This document shows positions 61,187-64,000 of a DNA stretch of 64,000 nucleotides, in pieces. A program made the position numbers and the translations under genes. Under the pieces are notes generated by a model. That model had not been told where the DNA came from and did not search any database. It saw only the letters and a program-made list of their open reading frames with translations. Every line of letters begins with the position of its first letter. Within the stretch, counting starts at the first letter, position 1. The stretch lies in contig CM056383.1 of the NCBI GenBank assembly GCA_029718625.1, positions 67,675,758 to 67,739,757 on the forward strand. Reading direction: 5' to 3'. The DNA is from Synaphobranchus kaupii (Eukaryota > Chordata > Actinopteri > Anguilliformes > Synaphobranchidae).

Positions 61187-61396
61187 GGCGGCAGTGTAGT
61201 ATAATGGTTAAGGAACTGGCCTTGTAACCGAAAGGTTGCAGGTTCGATTCCCAGGTAGGACACTGCCGTTGTACCCTTGGGCAAGGTACTTAACCTGAAT
61301 CGCTTCAGTATATATCCAGCTGTATAATATGTAAAAAATGCTAAAACGTTGTGTAAGTTGCTCTGGATAAGTCTGCTAAATGCCTGTAAAATAAAA
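61187..61396 (+). mobile_element. tRNA-derived SINE with LINE2-clade tail
   Basis: A-box-like ataatggttaaggaactgg, B box ggttcgattcc at 61241-61251, then gacactgccgttgtaccctt, gggcaaggtacttaacctga, and tail ctctggataagtctgctaaa-tgcctgtaa. It is a SINE, not a functional tRNA gene: there is no acceptor stem or anticodon fold. Confidence 0.85.
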
Positions 61397-61529
61397 AGTA
61401 CTTGCGCCAGGTCAGAATCTCTATGCATGCCTGGTGCTTCTAACACAAAAAACACCGTTGAATAAAAGGGCAACCTCTGCATTAGACTACCCGCACGCCT
61501 CAGCCGCAAAACACTTGCGTCTTTGATTC

Positions 61530-61780
61530 CACGCCCTTCTATACTATTGAGTATGATACTTGAGTAGCCTACACTGGATGAGAACATTAAGTAGGCAAAA
61601 TGTTCTCTGAATGTAGTGTGCTTAAAATCCCAGAATGATGTATTTATTTCTGGGTTTTCGCTGATAATGTATATATTTTTTTGCATACTGCATGTCACTA
61701 AACAGTATGCAGTAAGCAGTATACAGTATGCTAGTACACAGGACACAGTAGATAGGGCTCTGATTTGGACACTGCCTTTC
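61530..61780. mobile_element. GTGTCCGAAT-type MITE fragment
   Basis: cttctatactattgagtatg, 'tggatgagaacattaagtag', 'tttctgggttttcgctgataa', ctgatttggacactgcc. Same family as 31480-32008. Confidence 0.65.
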
Positions 61781-61787
61781 TCTGCTC

Positions 61788-62034
61788 CAGAGGAAGGCAA
61801 CCCTGGTCCTGGAGTGCTGGTGCCGTTTCTGGTTTTTGTTCCATCTGGAGCTTGATCACAAAAGTTTGATGTAAGATTAAAAGTCTGGGCCTGAATATTC
61901 TGAATGGTGAAACGCTGAGTGCTTCCAGCACATGCTCACCTGCATTCTTTACACCTGGTTAATTAAAATGAATCCCGTTATGTGGTTATAGGTTTGGATG
62001 GAGCGAAAACCAGGACCAGGGTTCCCTACCCCTG
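61788..62034. mobile_element. hAT-type MITE
   Basis: CAGAGGAAGGCAACCCTGGT at the left; mirror of CAGGGGTAGGGAACCCTGGT at the right. Flanks ctctgctc and ctctagtt are only partly alike, so the target duplication is decayed. Confidence 0.7.
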
Positions 62035-62822
62035 CTCTAGTTCATACTACATGCTCAAAATGCTGCTCTAAAGCACTATTATTGTGTCAGTTGACATTTC
62101 CACAGTAATTATGAGAACAAGCTGTCAGCTCAGGTGTGATATTGCCAGGGCTTCCAGCTCATAAACCAGAAACTTTTGTCCTGTCTGTGAATTTACGCCG
62201 GGCCATCCTGCGGTGTGTTGTCTTCGTCCTCCTCACATAGTCACACCCCTTTGTGCGGTGATTGTGAAATTGGTTTTAGTGACGTTAGCTACTGTCTCTT
62301 TAATTCTGACCCTTATAAAACTGTCCTTCCACGGCGCCGGTGGGCTCGTATTAGCTGCGGTAATGGCTCCCATCGTATGTGGCTCTCAGTAGCATGTGAA
62401 GCTGAAGCCCGGGGTCCCCTAATGGTGATGAGCCTCCTGCCGCGGGCAGGAATATCGCCGCGGCCGTGTTAGTGCCAAACACCGCCAGGAGTCCTGAGGG
62501 GAAACTCAATGTGGATGACATTCCCGAGGTCGCCCCGTGTGTTAGCCCCTGCCCCGGTGGATCACCAGTGGTCTGCCTGTGCCAGCATGTGGATGAAGTT
62601 CAGTCATCTGGCATTATGGCAGACACCGGCTGCAGCAAAAACAAGGACCGGATTCCGGATTCCGGTTTCAGCAAAATCTCCACTCTCCCGAATCCGTGTA
62701 AGATGTCACAGTGATGGGGTGCGTCAAAATACAATGTTGAGTGTTCAAAATGTGGGAGGAAATGGTTCAGATTCAGAGCCAATTCTACAAGTCAATTCAC
62801 TACCACACTGAAAGAAAATATG
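62035..62822. other. No gene recognised
   Basis: Unique, partly GC-rich (62320-62700). Open frames under 100 codons, no motifs. Confidence 0.5.
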
Positions 62823-63180
62823 GGTAGCACTTTACATTAAGTTGCACCTATCCCCATGTTGTTAAATTGTAACTAATTTGCTAGAAAAAAGTTATTAATG
62901 AGTAACTCTAATGTGGAACAGCAGTTAGCGTTATTTGTAATTACACATGTGAAACAAGGCCAGCCCTGTTACATCTCTCCTTCTGAAATTAAATCATTCC
63001 ATATCGTAAAGAAATGTGAAATTAACAGGCAAGGGTTATTAATATAATAAAAATGTAGTGTAAAAAAAATATTTCAAAATATTCATGTGTAATTAAAAAT
63101 ACTGTTATTTCGTGGTACCTACATTGGAGTTACTCAGTAATAACCTCTCGTTACCAAATTAGTTACAATTTAACTACGCA
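62823..63180. mobile_element. MITE-like inverted-repeat element
   Basis: Starts gtagcactttacattaagtt. The arms ttgtaactaatttgctag (62867) and ccaaattagttacaattta (63157) are inverted, with further pairing of taatgagtaactctaatg against cattggagttactcagta. The right terminus is not clear. Confidence 0.5.
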
Positions 63181-64000
63181 GGTATACGTTATATATATAT
63201 ATATATATATATATATGTTACATAAATATATTCATGTATTGTTATGGTGAACTTTAAAAAAAAAAAAGCAATAACCTGAAAAACAGAACTGAAAAACTAT
63301 TACTATTAATGACAGAATAGCACTGTATATTTGGACATTTAAATTTGTTAGTGAAATGGTTAAAAAAAAAAAGAAGCCTGTTCAAACATTCACAGTTTTG
63401 CAAGCCAACTTTCTCCATGAACATAAACTAATTGCTCAAAGTCTCACCTACAATCTCAGGGTTTATAAATTGACATCCTGATGTTACTAACCATGGAGCT
63501 GATGTAATAATCATATTGATGTAGTTTCATCATATACAGCTAGCTACCTATTTAATTTTCTTAAACAATTAAAATGGTTCCATGAATTGTGAAGACACAT
63601 CTACCAGAAACATGCCCAGATTCCAAACCAGTTAGCTATTATAAAAACGGAATTCTATGCCACTGATTGGTGCAGGTGATAATGCAGTCTTATCTGATAG
63701 GCTGAGAATGTTTAAGTGATGTCACTACTCTCCTTCAATGTCAGTTTCACGTCTCAGGGATATACTGTATACACAACATGGAACTGGTCTTTCACATTTA
63801 CCCAACAGAGAAGGATTAGGAATGTGTTTGGGCTTCTCAGCCTTTTATACACAATGTCTGTTTTTAGAAAGCCTTAGAGACAAACTTGTTTCAGAACATC
63901 CGCATTGATTATTAGGACAACACAATGCAACCTGTCAAATCCAGTGCAGAAGATGCATCTCTCTGTAGCTGTTATGACAGCTCCTATGACTATAATGCTA
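63181..64000. other. No gene recognised
   Basis: (AT)n at 63191-63216, A runs at 63256 and 63363, otherwise AT-rich unique sequence. Confidence 0.5.

Noticed and set aside
61187..61396. A tRNA gene at the A/B-box sequence
   Set aside because: The boxes are embedded in a SINE body with a LINE2-type tail, and no cloverleaf with matching acceptor stem is visible.

Overview
This window is teleost genomic DNA. The vertebrate evidence is a spliced gene with consensus splice sites and large introns, long (GT)n tracts, many short inverted-repeat transposons, and tRNA-derived SINEs. One SINE carries a tail of the LINE2-clade type ('ctctggataag..tctgctaaatgcctgtaa') that I associate with basal teleosts such as eels and tarpons. 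The species assignment is an inference only.

The left half (1-33312, + strand) is the middle of one gene. It holds 17 consecutive coding exons of mitochondrial carbamoyl-phosphate synthetase (CPS1, or CPS III in fish). Joined, they make an uninterrupted frame of exactly 740 codons, roughly human CPS1 residues 570-1309 by my recollection of the family. This covers the end of the first ATP-grasp half (bicarbonate phosphorylation), the linker/oligomerisation region, and almost all of the second ATP-grasp half (carbamate phosphorylation). The N-terminal glutaminase-like domain lies upstream of the window. The C-terminal allosteric (MGS-like, N-acetylglutamate-binding) domain is not found. The last visible exon ends at a GC rather than GT donor, and a run of exactly 500 N (34424-34923) follows about 1.1 kb later.

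The right half (34924-64000) has only one confidently coding piece: a 130-nt exon of VWC2L on the minus strand (44089-44218), which encodes a cysteine-rich VWC segment. The rest is intron or intergenic DNA. It contains microsatellites, three-unit-class minisatellites, several TIR transposons, SINEs and a 3.2-kb piggyBac-like relic bounded by TTAA. That relic still carries a 47-codon N-terminal exon-like ORF.

The most unusual observation is that splice junctions of neighbouring CPS1 exons have been tandemly multiplied. The donor of exon 4 is duplicated (133-bp unit). The acceptor of exon 5 is present in 9 copies (mostly 31-bp units). The donor of exon 7 is present in 8 copies (29-bp units). 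Every unit includes an AG|GT core. Other points of interest: an inverted pair of related MITEs flanks exon 13. A hAT MITE has a perfect 8-bp target duplication, and a paralogous 'empty site' for it lies in another intron of the same gene. There is also a perfect 41-bp inverted repeat and a nested hAT insertion. I did not find an unfamiliar multi-gene system in this window.
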